Assembly: GCF_041260155.1 (NCBI RefSeq)
Contig: NC_091947.1
Coordinates: 31,522,528 to 31,586,527 of the forward strand
Direction: 5' to 3'
DNA length: 64,000 bases
Source of the DNA: Ptychodera flava
Taxonomy: Eukaryota > Hemichordata > Enteropneusta > Ptychoderidae
Part shown: positions 18,601 through 30,483 of the stretch, piece after piece
Position numbering within the stretch: the first letter of the stretch is position 1
Layout: every line of letters begins with the position of its first letter
Notes under the pieces: model-generated
Seen by the model: the letters and a program-made list of their open reading frames with translations, nothing else
The model's database searches: none
What the model was told of the DNA's origin: nothing
Made by a program: the position numbers and the translations under genes

Positions 18601-21600
18601 GTACAACCATAGCCAGAAAGCACCTTGCCAGCAATCATCTGCTAAAATACATTGAAAAATACATGAAAATGCATGGTCAATACAGGGTGCAATAGTGGAA
18701 TACGCTGAAAACAGAAATCAGCTCTTCCAAGACACTTGTCTCTTTTAAAAGCTTATTGTAAAACATTATCAGGAGAAATTTTAACATTGTCTTTAACCTG
18801 CTCACTCCCAATTCCCTGTAAACAGGTCCACACTCACATTGATAACAATGGGTTTGGACTAAACTATGGTGGTGAAAGGGTTAAAATTGCAGATTTTTAG
18901 ATGTTGTATTTGTCCTTTTATTATGTTTTTATGTGGTTACTGTATTTGTATTTTAGATTTGTCAATATTTGGCCTCATGGGAAGATAATTTTCTTTAGAT
19001 TTTACTAAGCCATCCTCTTTAAATAAGGTCAAATAAATAATAAATAAATTAATAAGTTGTTAATTTTGTTTTACATTTCTAGGGCAGCACAGTTGTCATA
19101 TGCACTGAGTTCAACAAAACCATCATCACCACCAACAACAACAGAGGAAGAGAGTACAGTAAGTAAGGAATTTATTTTGAGAGAATGTCCGGTCTTTGAC
19201 TTCATCATGTCACTAGTTTACAATGTGTACTTTGATAGCTATACACCAGAGCAGTGTGTTCTATAAGCTCTCTAAGCCACTGACTCAACAGTGTTTTGTA
19301 CTTATATATTATCCCATGGTATTTTACTCTGTTTGACGTCATCGTATACGAGTGTTTTTCGCGGAGCCGTACAACTTCGAGCCTTCGGCTCGAAGTTGTG
19401 CGGCTCCGCGAAATACAATGACGGTGGCATAATTGCTAATTTTTTCTTGATTTCTTCAATGTAAAGACCAACACTGCATGCATTCGCGGAGCCGTACAAC
19501 TTCGAGCCTTCGGCTCGAAGTTGTGCGGCTCCGCGAAAAACACTCGTATACGATGACGTCAAACAGAGAAAAATACCATGGGATTATATATTTATCACAT
19601 GAACAGTCTTCTTATTTTTCTTTTGACGTGAATGGATCAAAATTATCGTAACAAATTGCATGAATTTCGTCGCGATTTGTGTTTTACTTACGCGGATTAC
19701 TTTCATTTAAAGAGTAAAGCGGCCCGTCACCCAGGAGATACTTTCATTCATAAATCCCATCAAGCTGAAATTTGCTACATCAAATGGTATCTCCACCAAC
19801 CAGACATACGGATTCTGTCACTTGAACCTGTCAATCATTGTCTCGTGCTGTACCGATGCCAAGCAAGGCAAGTCGGCCATCGGTACGGTGGACATAACTT
19901 TCATCGTGCTAGCGACGGATAGCCATAGTATTCAGAGTTATTCAGAATATTTACAAATAGATTTATGAAGTGCAACGACACGATCGAAACAGTAATTCTC
20001 ATTCGCAGAGATTCCGTGGCTTTTCAAGATATCACACAAGTTTACGACCGTGGCGAGCGCGAAAGATTCCGTTCGATGACACACAGAGTGTACACCTCAT
20101 TGCATGTTTATGCCCACAACGCTGCCATCACGGGTCTCTGCCATGCCGGTGTCAACTCGTTAATCCCGATCTCGGTCGTCAATGTTTTCGTCTTAAGGAC
20201 TTTGATGTTTGCAGTGACATATATCTCACCCGTAGATACATCCTAATTTTACTTGACGGAAACTCTGTTTTGAGTGTTGTCTGAGTCAACTTTCGAAGTA
20301 CATCGGATTCCACAGCGCTGCCATGCATATAAGCTTACAGCTCAACAGTTGATGTCTTCGCTGGCGCTACAGCCTTACGCCGCGCTGAAGGTTTGATTCC
20401 GAGCAAGAATTTACGGAATTTTTGTATGATGAAGGAAATTTATCGTTGTTAGTCAAATGACTTTATGTTACTTGTGCCTGTATGTCGCTTTCCCGAAGAT
20501 TATACTGTACTCATTTATTCAGTTGAACTTCCGTTGAGGTGAAGATTTCAGGTTTATCGAGAACAGCTATAGTTTTAGCGACTCGAAATTTCGCTGGACA
20601 TGCCTTCTATGTTTCCATGTGGATTTATCGGGTCACCTTTTTTGAAAAAGAGCACGGCATCGATCACGACAAATCGGTCTATGTTCACGTCGCGACCCCC
20701 ATGTATGAACGGTACCATGCAAGAAAAAAGTTCCAGTTGATGACGTACAACATGGGTAATTCGGATTTCTTATCCGTCCTGTTCTACGTCACACAGGTGG
20801 GAATTCGGGCCAGTTCATGTGATAATGTGATAAAATTACATGTACCCTCTATCAGATATTAGAGGTAACTCAAGGAAATTTCAAGCAATTCCTAAATTAA
20901 CTTTTAGAGTCAAGAAATCTTAGAATTTAGAATGTATTTGACCAAGGGATGAAATTTCAGGGCTTACAGTATATATAACTCATTGGCACTTTCACTTACT
21001 TACAATAATAGATGAGCAGCACTGAGAAAAACCGTATACACATTTTAGAAAAATTTGAATGTTATGGGCCAATTTGTTAACCCATATTCTCCATATTGCC
21101 AAGGAGCCTTTTTCTCTATTCACTACACTGCAATTCAGCCATATTTGTATAAAATAAAACAACAACAAAACTTCTGTATTAGCTACAAAGAAAAACATCA
21201 CATACTCTATGTGAATCTGGAAAAAATTAATTTAAAAACTGGTGGCAAGATTAATACCCTTTGACCATACATGTTAAAAATTTAATAATAACACATTTCT
21301 TACTTGTTACTATATTGACTGATTTGATTCCAGTCCCTTTTTTTCTTACATATGTATGTACTAGCATTTATTTTCAAAATAGACAAAAGTAAATCATTTT
21401 ATTGATCAGATTACATCATAATACAAAATATTGAAGCAGTCACACATCACTAACGGGATTTCTCTGTCCTTGTTTTTTGTAATTTTTCTTTTTTTAGGAA
21501 TTCCTTGAGGAGTTTGACCAGTACACTCTGGCCAAATCTTACTTTGATCTCAAGGAATATGACAGAGCTGCTTACTTTGTTGAGAAATGCAAAAGTAGCA

Positions 21601-24600
21601 GAGCCTATTTCCTGCATATTTATGGAAGATACTTGGTAAGCGCTTCATGGATTGGATCTTTGCTGTGTTTCCCAGCATTAACATGCAAACAATATGGACA
21701 CTGTCAAGTACAGATGTCCCTAAACACCAGAGTTGAACTCTCAGTTTTACAATTTGCATTGTGAGAGGCCTTTGAATGGCATCATATCTCTGATGGATAC
21801 TATCATTTTCAAAAAATCTCATTTCTTTATAAGATCCGTAGAAGTTGATTTTCAGTTAAATGTTATTTATATAATTTCCATTCTTCATAAGATATATTTT
21901 CAACATCTTGATCATTTCTTCCTTGATATGCATGCAGCAACATTACTTGAAATTCTTCCTTTTTCACCTGCTTCAGTCAGGGGAGAAGAAAAAATATGAT
22001 GAGATGCCAGACCCCCTAGGACCACTAGAATATGCAGATCTGAAAAATGAATCCCTCAGGACACTGAGAATAGAACTCAGTCAAAAACATTCCAAGGGTG
22101 AACTTGATGGATTCTGTTTGTATTTGTAAGTTTAACTTGTACTATAGCAGTAATATTTTATATGATCAATTTCCATATGGTAAATGTTTATGGCCATTAA
22201 ATTCAGTGAACACGAGTTTTAGAGTTACAGTTACTGTAATAATGAGCTATGTTTATATTTCGATTTATGGTTTGCTAGATTCTGAACACTGGCACACAAT
22301 TTATCCAGTTTTGCTATGTTGATAATTTATTCATGAAAACATTTTCTGAATATGCAACACTATTGTTGTAGGAGAGGACTGTGAAAACCAGTGTGTTGTC
22401 ACACATGTATGCCATATTGTTAAAATCATTCTTGTTTTCATCAATATGTAACAGATATGGAGTTGTTTTGAAGAAACTGGGTCTTTACAAAGAAGCTGTC
22501 AGTACTCTGGTGGAAGCAATCACTTTAACACCACTACACTGGGGATCATGGCTTGAACTATCGGGTCTTCTCACAGACAAAGACATGGTATGACCACTTA
22601 ACATTTCAGAACATCAATAATGGCAGCTTCCCTTGTGGAACTTCCCCGCTTTAAGTCCAAAACTCCAGTTAACCGATAAATCATAATAGTCTAGGCTAAT
22701 GTATTATGTTTCTGTTCCGCTGATCACTGACACAATGAAGAACTGTACATGTATGCATATCAGAGGGAATGATTCTGTGATCAAATATTTTCTGTGTTCA
22801 GTCATCATCTAAAGCACACACACAGTATTCCATGGAACAGTAACATTAACTATTTCTGTGTTGTGCGTCAACTAGTTTCTTGGTCCACCCACTAGTGTAC
22901 TACTAAGTACATGTGTTCATTTTGTCAGTGCACCCTGTATATACATGTATGTCTAACCAAAATTGCCCTTGTTGAAAGGTGAATTTAAGTCTGACCTTAA
23001 AATAACTTGTCCACAATATAATGGTAGCAGGTGCATATACACATGCCAAATACTGGGCATTTTAACATGCTTTAAGGAGAAGACCAAGAAATTGTATATA
23101 ATACATACTTCAAAAATATTACAGATGCAGTAACATTACAAAAACATTTCAAACATCCAAATCTTACCAATTTGTATGTATTTGGCAAAGTGTCTTTTTG
23201 AGTTTAGTTTATATCTAATCTTTATTGAACACACAACTTCCCTCTGAAGGGAAGAAAAGCGTTACAAAAACAAATGAGGAAGTTACTGAAAAGAAACCAA
23301 AACAGAGTAACATGTGCATCTTTATTAGTTCTTTTATCATCTTGGATTTCTCTTTCACAATGTTCATCATATGTGCAAGTTTGCCATAATTTTTTTTTCC
23401 ATGCCTTCATTCCTGTCTCAAAACACATGTAGTCACTATTTATTATATAGACAATGATACTATGAATAGAGTGCCAAGATGTGGTCACTCAAACATTTAT
23501 GGGTGTTTATGTTTCAGTTAAGTTCCCTGACATTACCTGATCACTGGATGAAGGAGTTCTTTGCGGCCCACACTTGTCTTGAACTTCAAATGAATGAAGA
23601 GGCATTGAAGAGATATGAAACACTCAAAGAGACAGGATTTCACAAGAGTTTATACATCAAAGCAGAGATCGCAATAGCAACACATAATTTGAGAGGTAAG
23701 TGTAAGAAAGATACATTTCAGTAATGAACATGTTCCCCCTGTCACGTTATACCAGGGGTTGAGGAAGAAGGGTGGGGGCGGGCAAGCAGTGTTCTTTTGA
23801 TATAGTTACCCATGTATGAACAACAACCGGAATCAACATTGTGTTTGAACATGTACGTTTCTTTTGTTTAACTTTCTGCAACACTCACACTCTGTCATGT
23901 TGTATGTAAGTCTCGATAATAACGCGGTGGTTAACAAATAGTAACTCATATTTGTTTTCCTAGAATCATGGATCATTTACCATTACAGTTTTACTCAATC
24001 ATGATACCTGCACTGATGCACAGAGATCTCTTGTTGGTTTGATAAATTTGTTCATACCACAAAACACTTGGGTGTTTGAAAATTTCTAGAAACTATGATA
24101 GACTCACAGACCCTCAAAAGCTTGTGTGTTTGACGATGCAGTGTAGCCTCCAGGGACAAGAAAGTATCCATACTATATGTATTTCAGCAAAGACTTACCA
24201 TCTTTTTTTCACTCATTTGATATTATTTCTCTTTGTATAACTCGTCTACATTTTTGTCTGACATTCATTTTTAGATGCTGACATGGCTGTGACATTGTTT
24301 TCAGAATTACAACAATCTGATCCCTTCATGTTGGATCATATGGATATATTTTCAAATTTACTTTACGTCAAGGTTAGTTACACCGTTCCAAGATTAATAA
24401 AGAGCCATATCACTCAGCTAGCTCTCCATAGAAGTAAGTGACTACCAATCTCAGATAGCTCTGGCAGTGAAGTGTAGTCAATAAAAAAAATATGAGGACT
24501 TGTCAGATGGACACACAGTTGATTTCTAAACTTTGCTAGTAATGCCTCATGTAAACAGAACTTGACCTTGTGAGTCATGAAATAGACCAGTGATATGACA

Positions 24601-27600
24601 CTTGATTTCTGTCAATACCTCGAATAGTACAGATTATGGTGAGTTGTGTCTGCTCTGACATACAGAGACTACAAGATTCAAGACTGCTTTTAATAAATCA
24701 CAAGAACATTATTTATTTTTACTATTAGATGGCAAACGGAGGAAGAAGTTAGAAATGACAGGAAGCATAGCCATGTGATCTCCAGTACCCTTATACTTAC
24801 ATTTAATCATTGTTTTCCACTTTTCGCTTTTTTACTTTGATTTTCAGGAAATGAAACCAGAGCTAGGATATCTTGCCCACAAATGTTGTGAAATAGACAA
24901 ATACAGGGTAGAGACAGCCCATGTCATAGGTAGGTACTGTCAGCTCAGTTTCCTGCATGAGGTACGTCAACAGAGGTGTTCCCTGGCTGTATCAAATGTG
25001 TTTGCTATTTACATTCACTTTCTAAAAAACAAGAGTTTGTCATGAAAGTCAAATATAAATTTGAAACCATGTGGTAAAGTTCATAAATGTTGGTCATGAT
25101 ATTGGTATATACATCACATCTCGTAATAAAAATACTGTTTATGAAAATATTAATCAGCTGTAAAAATTACAACAAATCAATGAATTTGTGCGTATAGAAA
25201 TGTAAACAAACAGGCAGTAGCTGATTTTATGTGTTTTCATGAGTTCTGATTGAACCTTTTTTGCAGGAAATTTTTACAGTATGAGATCACAGCATGAGAA
25301 GGCTGCGTTGTATTTCCAGAGAGCATTGAAATTAAACCCACAGTATCTTGCCGCATGGACTCTGCTGGGACATGAGTACATGGAAATGAAAAACACATCA
25401 GCAGCAATACAGGCATACAGACAGGCTATAGGTAATGTCTTTGTTGAGATGATCCAAGTATGTCATGCAATGTGTGTTTTCCAATTGATTGAATGAAATA
25501 AATGACAGGATTTCCATGAGTTATGTGTTATCCCTTTGTCTGATGATGATTATATTGGCAAAGGTGGTAAGAGTGACTATATCAGAGTTTTTTCAGTACT
25601 TCTCTGATAACTCTGTTTCAAAGCCATAAGGTGGGAGACTTAATAGTTGTCACCGATATTTTTAATCTATGAGCATCTTCTTGTATTGCTCTCATGTAGG
25701 TCTAGTCGCACCATGTAGTTCAAATGACATCATGAAAGTGAAATAATAAAACCAGATTATGGCAACAGACTTACCAATTGCCTGTATCTTTGCTGTCTGT
25801 CAAAGCAGGTTGTATTAGAACAGTCCCCAGATAAAAATTTCATATTTTTAAGATTTGACCTGAACTTTTTATTGAATTTGGAACTTTTTTTCTTTTAATT
25901 AACAGAAGTAAATCGGCGTGATTACAGAGCTTGGTATGGTCTTGGACAAACTTATGAAATCCTTAAGATGCCATTTTACTGCTTATATTACTACAAGCAA
26001 GCCCAGCAACTCAGGTGAGTTTAGTGAACTCTGAACTTTGACTCAAATTGTAGGACATTCTATTCAGGGCATGGTACCGGTCTTCACGATGATAGTGATA
26101 AATGGATGATAGTAGAACCACTGTCTCCTTTTGAAAAGTTTCCTTACCAGAGCTTATATCTAAAGGGCATATTGCAGAGGACTTTCTCTGGAACAGCGAT
26201 GCAATCTGTCTGAAATAGTCGCTTATTAGTGTATTGATGCATCAACCCTCAATCTCTGATACTTAGATCAGTGCCTGTTGACAAAGACTATTTACACCAT
26301 GTATCTCCTTTGTTCTCCTTTGAAAGTTGTTTCTAGATAATCAATTATTATTGGTGATAAAGCTGACAAAAAACCTGCCCCTTTAACCCTTTTCACCCCC
26401 AGTTCCCTGTGTACAGGTCCAACTTTACCATAGAAAACAATGGATTTGGGTCAAACTATGGTGGTGAAAGGGTTAAACATCATCAGTGAAGATAGTAGAG
26501 TGGATACTCACACTGTAGGCACATTCAATATTGTACTTACTGGCTCAACCTCAAGTAATGATCCAGTTCATAATTGCCAGTAACTTTGAGCGTCTTTGGC
26601 ATGTGATATATTTCTCTCTAGAACAAGTTCAAGGTTATTGAACAGTACATACCGACTCAAAATTGTAACATTGTGTATGCTGTGCTGTATATGTTACAGG
26701 CCTAACGATTCACGTATGCTGGTTGCTCTCGGTGAAAGTTTTGAAAAATTGGAGAAGATCCAAGAAGCCAAGAAATGTTACTGGAGAGCTTACTCAGTGG
26801 GTGATGTGGAGGGTCAGGCTCTCATCAAATTAGCAAAGTAAGTCAATGCAAAACATGCTTGATAGTCAGTAATGTTTTCATTGAGAGCTTTGTCTGCTGT
26901 TGTCAATAGGCCAAACCCGGAATTCGAATCGACCACGGTACAAACAAAGCCATATGCGCAAACGCGCATAGACGTACGTGTATTTCATACGCGCTAGTAC
27001 ACATGTGGGTTTGTATGTACCGGCATCACGTGATTATTTGAGCTTATTGAGTCTGTACAACGCATCGCGTCCTTTTTATTCCGGAGTAGAACCATTGTGT
27101 CCTTTAAATCCTGGCTTAAGTGTGTCATAAACTTTTTATTAGTAAACATACATTTGTTTGTATAATCCCCGGTTTTCAATTGCCAAGTTTCAATTCCCTT
27201 GAGACGAAATAAGGACAAAGGTGTGGATTTCTATGTGTACAATGTGAATTCTAAAAATAGACCCAGTATGGCCATGTGTCTTCCATGAATGAAAGCTAGA
27301 ATATCAATCGTATACTATTTGGGCATTTCACATTGAAAGAGACCATAGCAAGACAAAGAATGTTTACTTATCAGTAAAATTTTTATCAATATATAATATT
27401 ATCTCAATTTATAAGTTTTTTGTCTTGTTAACTATACTTTGTTTGGGGGAAGACCAGGAAATATTTCATTCCAAATATTATTTCATAACATTTCAAGTTT
27501 TTTATATTTGCTGCATATTCTACCACCATATAAATGTGTCATCTAACAACCATTCTTTGATTTTATTTTTTTCCAGATTACACGAAAATTTAAAAGAGGA

Positions 27601-30186
27601 TGACCAAGCAGCAACTTTTTACACAAAATTTGTAGAACAGGCAGAGATAATGGGGGTAAGTGGAGAAAAATAGACATGTATTCGATTCGTGTATTCTGTA
27701 TGTTTTCTGTTGCTGTTATGGTAAAATAGTTGATAAAATATACAGTGCATTTGTAACTGCTGTTGTAGATGACCTTTGACCCTGATGACCAACTTTCACT
27801 GTTTGTTGTGTTATACTTGTAGACTATAGAAACCGAAGACAGATGCAATGCCTATCTGTTCCTAGCAAACTACTACCTCAAGAAAAAGAGATTTGAGGAG
27901 GCCAGTAGTTATGCTCACAAATGTTGTGCTCACAATGAGGTAAGATACATGTAGCTATATACACAAATGCTTTTCTCGAAATTTTTTTGAAATAATTTTG
28001 CATTGAAATTGTGAAATTATTAAAAGGAGATGAACACTGAAATCAAATGACAAAGACATTTAAGTCATTGTCACGATGTACATAATACAGCTGTATGCTC
28101 CTGGAAAGTCTTTGAAATGAAACTGACCTGGAAAGTCTTTGAAATGAAACTGACCTGGAAAGTCTTTGAAATGAAACTGAGTCCTGAGAAGTCCTTGAAA
28201 ATTGATAATTGCCAACAATTTTCAAAACTTTGAAATGATGTATAAAAATAATGTCGTAAAAATTATATCTAGAAAATGGTATTAAGCACCTCAAAAGGTC
28301 CTACAAAATTGCTGAAAAAGTCATTGAAAGTCCTTGAATTTTAAGTGACTTTGATCCCATACCTACAGTGTTGTTGAAACAGTGTTTGTATCAAGTAGCT
28401 CCTGTTATTACACATATAATTAACCGTTCTTTTGTCACAGGTGATTTTCCTCAGTCATGTAAATCTGCAATTGTTCGACCACTGTTAAAGAAACCAGGTC
28501 TTGATAAGAATACCTTGAACAACTACAGACCAATTTCCAATTTAACATCAATTTCTAAGCTCATTGAAAAGGCAGCTTTACTCCAACTTAATTCATACTT
28601 ATATAGTAACAATCTGTATGCCAAATGTCAGTCGGCCTACAGACAGGGACATAGTACAGAAACTGCATTGGTACGGGTGCAGAATGATGTACTACGTGCA
28701 CTTGATCGAGGGCAAGATGTTATTTTAATTCTCCTTGATCTTTCGGCAGCTTTTGACACCATTGATCATGATATCTTAGTACACAGGCTCCGTTGTAGGT
28801 TTAACATTGATGGCACTGTTTTACAGTGGATTACTTCATACTTGAGAGGTAGGACAATGAGAGTTTGTGTTGGATCAGTGGTGTCAAGGGCTCAGTCATT
28901 GGATTGTGGGGTGCCAGGGCTCTGTCCTTGGTCCTGTTCTTTTCAGTCTATACACGACACCCCTTCAGGACATTATTACAAGACATGGTTTAGAAACAAT
29001 GTTCTACGCTGATGACTCCCAGCTTTATATTACTTGTTCTCATGCTTCTGTCCCCATTTCACAAATTGAAAATTGCATCGAGGAGATACGTCAGTGGATG
29101 TGTAACAACATGTTGGCTCTGAATGACAGTAAGACAGAGGTTATTAGATTTTCCTCAAAGTTTAGCAATCTGGGACGATCACGAACTTGTAATATACAGG
29201 TTGGTGAAATCAGCATCAATTCCTCTCCTGTAGTTCGTAACCTTGGTGTAATTCTAGATGCATCAGCATCCATGTCAGCCCATGTTAATAATACTTGTAA
29301 ATCTGCTGCATTTGCTTTATGGAAAATTGGTAAAATACGCAAACTTCTAGATAGTAATTCCACTGAAAAATTAGTTCATTCATTCACACCATCCAGGCTT
29401 GATTATTGTAACAGTTTGCTTTTTGGCTTATCACATTATCAACAGAAGAAATAACAATTGGTTCAAAATCCTGCTGCACGTTTGGTCACACTGACTAAGA
29501 AAGCAGATCATATTCAACCTGTTCTGTATAGTTTACACTGACTTCCGGTTCATATGCGTATCGAGTTTAAACTTTTATGTTTAACGTACAAAGTTTTACA
29601 TGATATTGCTCCTCTGTATTTGAAAGAACTTTTAAATATCCGTGTTCCTGGTCGCACTCTTCGGTCGACTGCTGAGGGTGCACTAAGTTTGCATCAGCCA
29701 ATTGGTAAAACCACTTTTTATGGTTATAGGTCATTTGCTATTTCAGCTCCACAGTTGTGGAATAAGCTTCCATCTGAGTTCCGCTGTTTTAACAACTATG
29801 ATGTTTTTAATTCTCATGTCAAAACTTACCTTTTTAAAGATTGTTTTTATTAGTATTTTAAATCTGTAATTTTTTAAACTTTAGCTTGGTATGTTCTGCG
29901 CCTTGAGGTGTTGTTTTTACACGGAAGGCGTTTTTAAAGAAATAAATAAATATTATTACGGACAGACACTGTAAATAATTGTGTGTTTGTTCTTTCATCT
30001 TCTTTCCAGACAAAAGAAGATGGGAAAGCTATCCTTCGACAAATATCCAACATGAGAGCTGCTACAGAAACACCATCCAATTCAGACAGCCAATCGGAAT
30101 CAAGCAAACTACCAGCATCCACTGCCAATGAAAACACTCCTGTGTGTAGTAGGGTTACACCCATGGACTTGACATTTACACCTTAG
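15651..30186 (+). CDS. CDC23: CDC23 / APC8, anaphase-promoting complex TPR subunit
   Basis: Fourteen plus-strand exons (15651-15775, 19083-19158, 21498-21635, 21977-22125, 22455-22587, 23518-23695, 24275-24372, 24848-24929, 25267-25431, 25906-26014, 26700-26837, 27577-27655, 27823-27939, 30010-30186) join in phase to 587 residues, close to human CDC23. The N-terminal ARGLLHS block, the segment [17 protein letters not shown] repeats across about 150-520 and the C-terminal TP end match the family. The best-conserved part is in exons 8-11 ([49 protein letters not shown]). By homology it is a scaffold subunit of APC/C, the E3 ubiquitin ligase that drives mitotic exit. All introns are GT-AG. Introns 1 and 2 and the last intron carry mobile elements. 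Confidence 0.97.
16187..16216. repeat. 30-bp perfect palindrome
   Basis: Fourteen-base arms CACAGTCCCTCTAT and ATAGAGGGACTGTG surround a GG spacer with no mismatch. It lies 35 bp outside the left arm of the large foldback. Both arms of that foldback also contain an ACAGTCCC block, so the palindrome may be part of the same element family. Confidence 0.85.
16252..16864. mobile_element. 613-bp foldback element with outer and inner arms
   Basis: The outer arms (16252-16370 and 16747-16864, about 118 bp) are roughly 95% complementary. They contain AAGTACCGCTGCGATATCAC and its complement. A second pair of arms (about 16417-16512 and 16570-16664) is nested inside and is more diverged. AATAAATAAA-type stretches between the two pairs also correspond. 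The whole unit could fold into one long imperfect hairpin with its apex near 16540. No transposase is present; this is a Foldback-type or long-TIR non-autonomous element. Confidence 0.8.
16911..17027. mobile_element. Short palindromic element
   Basis: The inverted arms CAACAGAGTAATTTAACCGA / TCGGTTAAATTACTGAGTG, with matching outer ends CCTCAG / CTGAGG, enclose about 60 bp. The core of 15 or more bases is perfect. It sits 46 bp beyond the larger foldback and has no coding content. Confidence 0.7.
17400..18300 (+). pseudogene. Decayed MULE / ZSWIM-type transposase
   Basis: Translated pieces in different frames are broken by many stops. The best piece (near 18119-18210) reads [15 protein letters not shown], which resembles the (F/Y)PEVL(F/L)(I/V)D(G/A)TYK(T/V)N block around the first catalytic Asp of MULE transposases and related SWIM-domain proteins. 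An upstream piece (17846-18052) is helical and may be the preceding domain, but I do not recognise it. There is no intact frame, and it lies in CDC23 intron 1 on the sense strand. The assignment rests mainly on one motif. Confidence 0.4.
18797..18880 (+). mobile_element. piggyBac-type MITE, copy 2
   Basis: This 84-bp element in CDC23 intron 1 is flanked by TTAA on both sides (18793-18796 and 18881-18884). Its ends are CCTGCTCACTCCC and GGTGGTGAAAGGG. It shares ATTCCCTGTAAACAGGTCCA with copy 1 (reverse strand) and TTCCCTGTGTACAGGTCCA with copy 3. Confidence 0.75.
19311..19584. mobile_element. 274-bp double-hairpin TIR element in CDC23 intron 2
   Basis: The element starts ATCCCATGG and ends CCATGGGAT. 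The outermost 47 bp of each side are reverse complements with one mismatch. Each arm then continues into a 55-nt hairpin (19358-19412 and 19483-19537) made of two 26-base halves (TTCGCGGAGCC...) with one mismatch around a TTC loop. The inverted repeats are therefore about 102 bp each around a centre of 70 bp. It is flanked by TATATATT on both sides (19303-19310 and 19585-19592), a candidate 8-bp target duplication; TTATATATT would make it 9 bp. There is no ORF. Nearly identical arms suggest a recent insertion or ongoing homogenisation. Confidence 0.85.
19600..20840. other. CpG-richer unexplained segment in CDC23 intron 2
   Basis: CG dinucleotides are visibly more frequent here than in the AT-rich surroundings. 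Several overlapping open frames of 90-107 codons occur on the plus strand (19632-19922, 19965-20246, 19970-20284, 20539-20862). None is recognisable or has matching splice sites, and the frames change within the segment. A 9-bp inverted pair, GTACCGATG / CATCGGTAC, lies at about 19851-19886. It may be an inserted transposon body or foreign fragment. Confidence 0.35.
25267..25431 (+). CDS. CDC23: CDC23 exon 9: core TPR repeats
   Basis: Residues about 327-381 form an almost canonical TPR pair: [20 protein letters not shown] followed by [20 protein letters not shown]. This stretch differs from the human protein as I recall it at only a few positions, which makes it the most secure anchor for the orthology call. 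It follows exon 8 (24848-24929) through the split codon G/GA. Confidence 0.96.
26387..26472 (+). mobile_element. piggyBac-type MITE, copy 3
   Basis: This 86-bp element in CDC23 intron 10 is flanked by TTAA on both sides (26383-26386 and 26473-26476). It has good terminal inverted repeats, CCCTTTTCACC and GGTGGTGAAAGGG. It is the best-preserved copy of the family in the window. Confidence 0.8.
28100..28180. repeat. Three perfect 27-bp tandem repeats
   Basis: The unit beginning CCTGGAAAGTCTTTGAAATG occurs three times in tandem (28100-28126, 28127-28153, 28154-28180). Diverged GAAAGTCCTTGAA-like copies continue toward 28340, next to the LINE insertion. It lies in the last CDC23 intron and in no coding exon. 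Confidence 0.9.
28345..29955 (+). mobile_element. 5'-truncated CR1/L2-like LINE in the last CDC23 intron
   Basis: The plus strand encodes most of a non-LTR reverse transcriptase. It reads from [14 protein letters not shown] through [44 protein letters not shown] and the catalytic FYADDSQLY to the C-terminal LPSEFRCF region. A frameshift near 28880-28920 and two stops (29452-29454 and near 29540) break the frame. The endonuclease half is missing, as expected for 5' truncation during target-primed reverse transcription. The 3' end is an AAATAAATAAATATTATTA tail. Motif order fits the Jockey superfamily (CR1/L2-like), and it is dead as it stands. It lies in the same orientation as CDC23, between exons 13 and 14. 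Confidence 0.9.
30010..30186 (+). CDS. CDC23: CDC23 terminal exon
   Basis: The last 58 codons and the TAG stop. They start [13 protein letters not shown] after the CTTTCCAG acceptor and end in MDLTFTP. This aligns with the tail of vertebrate CDC23 (GKALLRQI... ending in TP). The middle is Ser/Thr-rich and poorly conserved, which is usual for this tail. Confidence 0.93.
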   Translation, partial: TKEDGKAILRQISNMRAATETPSNSDSQSESSKLPASTANENTPVCSRVTPMDLTFTP

Positions 30187-30477
30187 TTTTTGAGACTTTC
30201 TGACAAAATGCAATGCACATATCTGGCACATTACTTAAGAATATATGGACGTATAGCAGGCATCATGCACAGTGTCTCCATCTGACAAAAATTAACTATC
30301 AGATACGACCTTTTTTATCCTGACATGAATGTACATTAGACTTTTCTAGGCTACTTAAAAATCATGACACTGTCTTGAAAGATACATCCGATGCTCTAAT
30401 ACAGAAACAATGTCTGTATTGTGATGTCCACTTGAATTTTCTGCACCCCTTTTCTCCATCAAAATCATATACTGACA

Positions 30478-30483
30478 AATAAA
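30478..30483 (+). terminator. Candidate CDC23 polyadenylation signal
   Basis: This is a canonical AATAAA 292 bp after the CDC23 stop codon. The transcript end is not otherwise visible, so it is only the most plausible candidate in the first 600 bp. Confidence 0.4.

Larger units (their letters stand above)
15776..19082. other. CDC23 intron 1, rich in palindromic and transposon remnants
   Basis: This 3.3-kb intron contains a 30-bp perfect palindrome (16187-16216), a 613-bp foldback (16252-16864), a smaller palindromic element (16911-17027), a decayed MULE-like transposase (about 17400-18300) and a TTAA-flanked MITE (18797-18880). No conserved exon lies inside it. Confidence 0.8.

Noticed and set aside
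20539..20862. 107-codon plus-strand frame in CDC23 intron 2, considered as a nested gene.
   Set aside because: No recognisable domain and no promoter or splice support. It is kept only as part of the CpG-richer segment finding.
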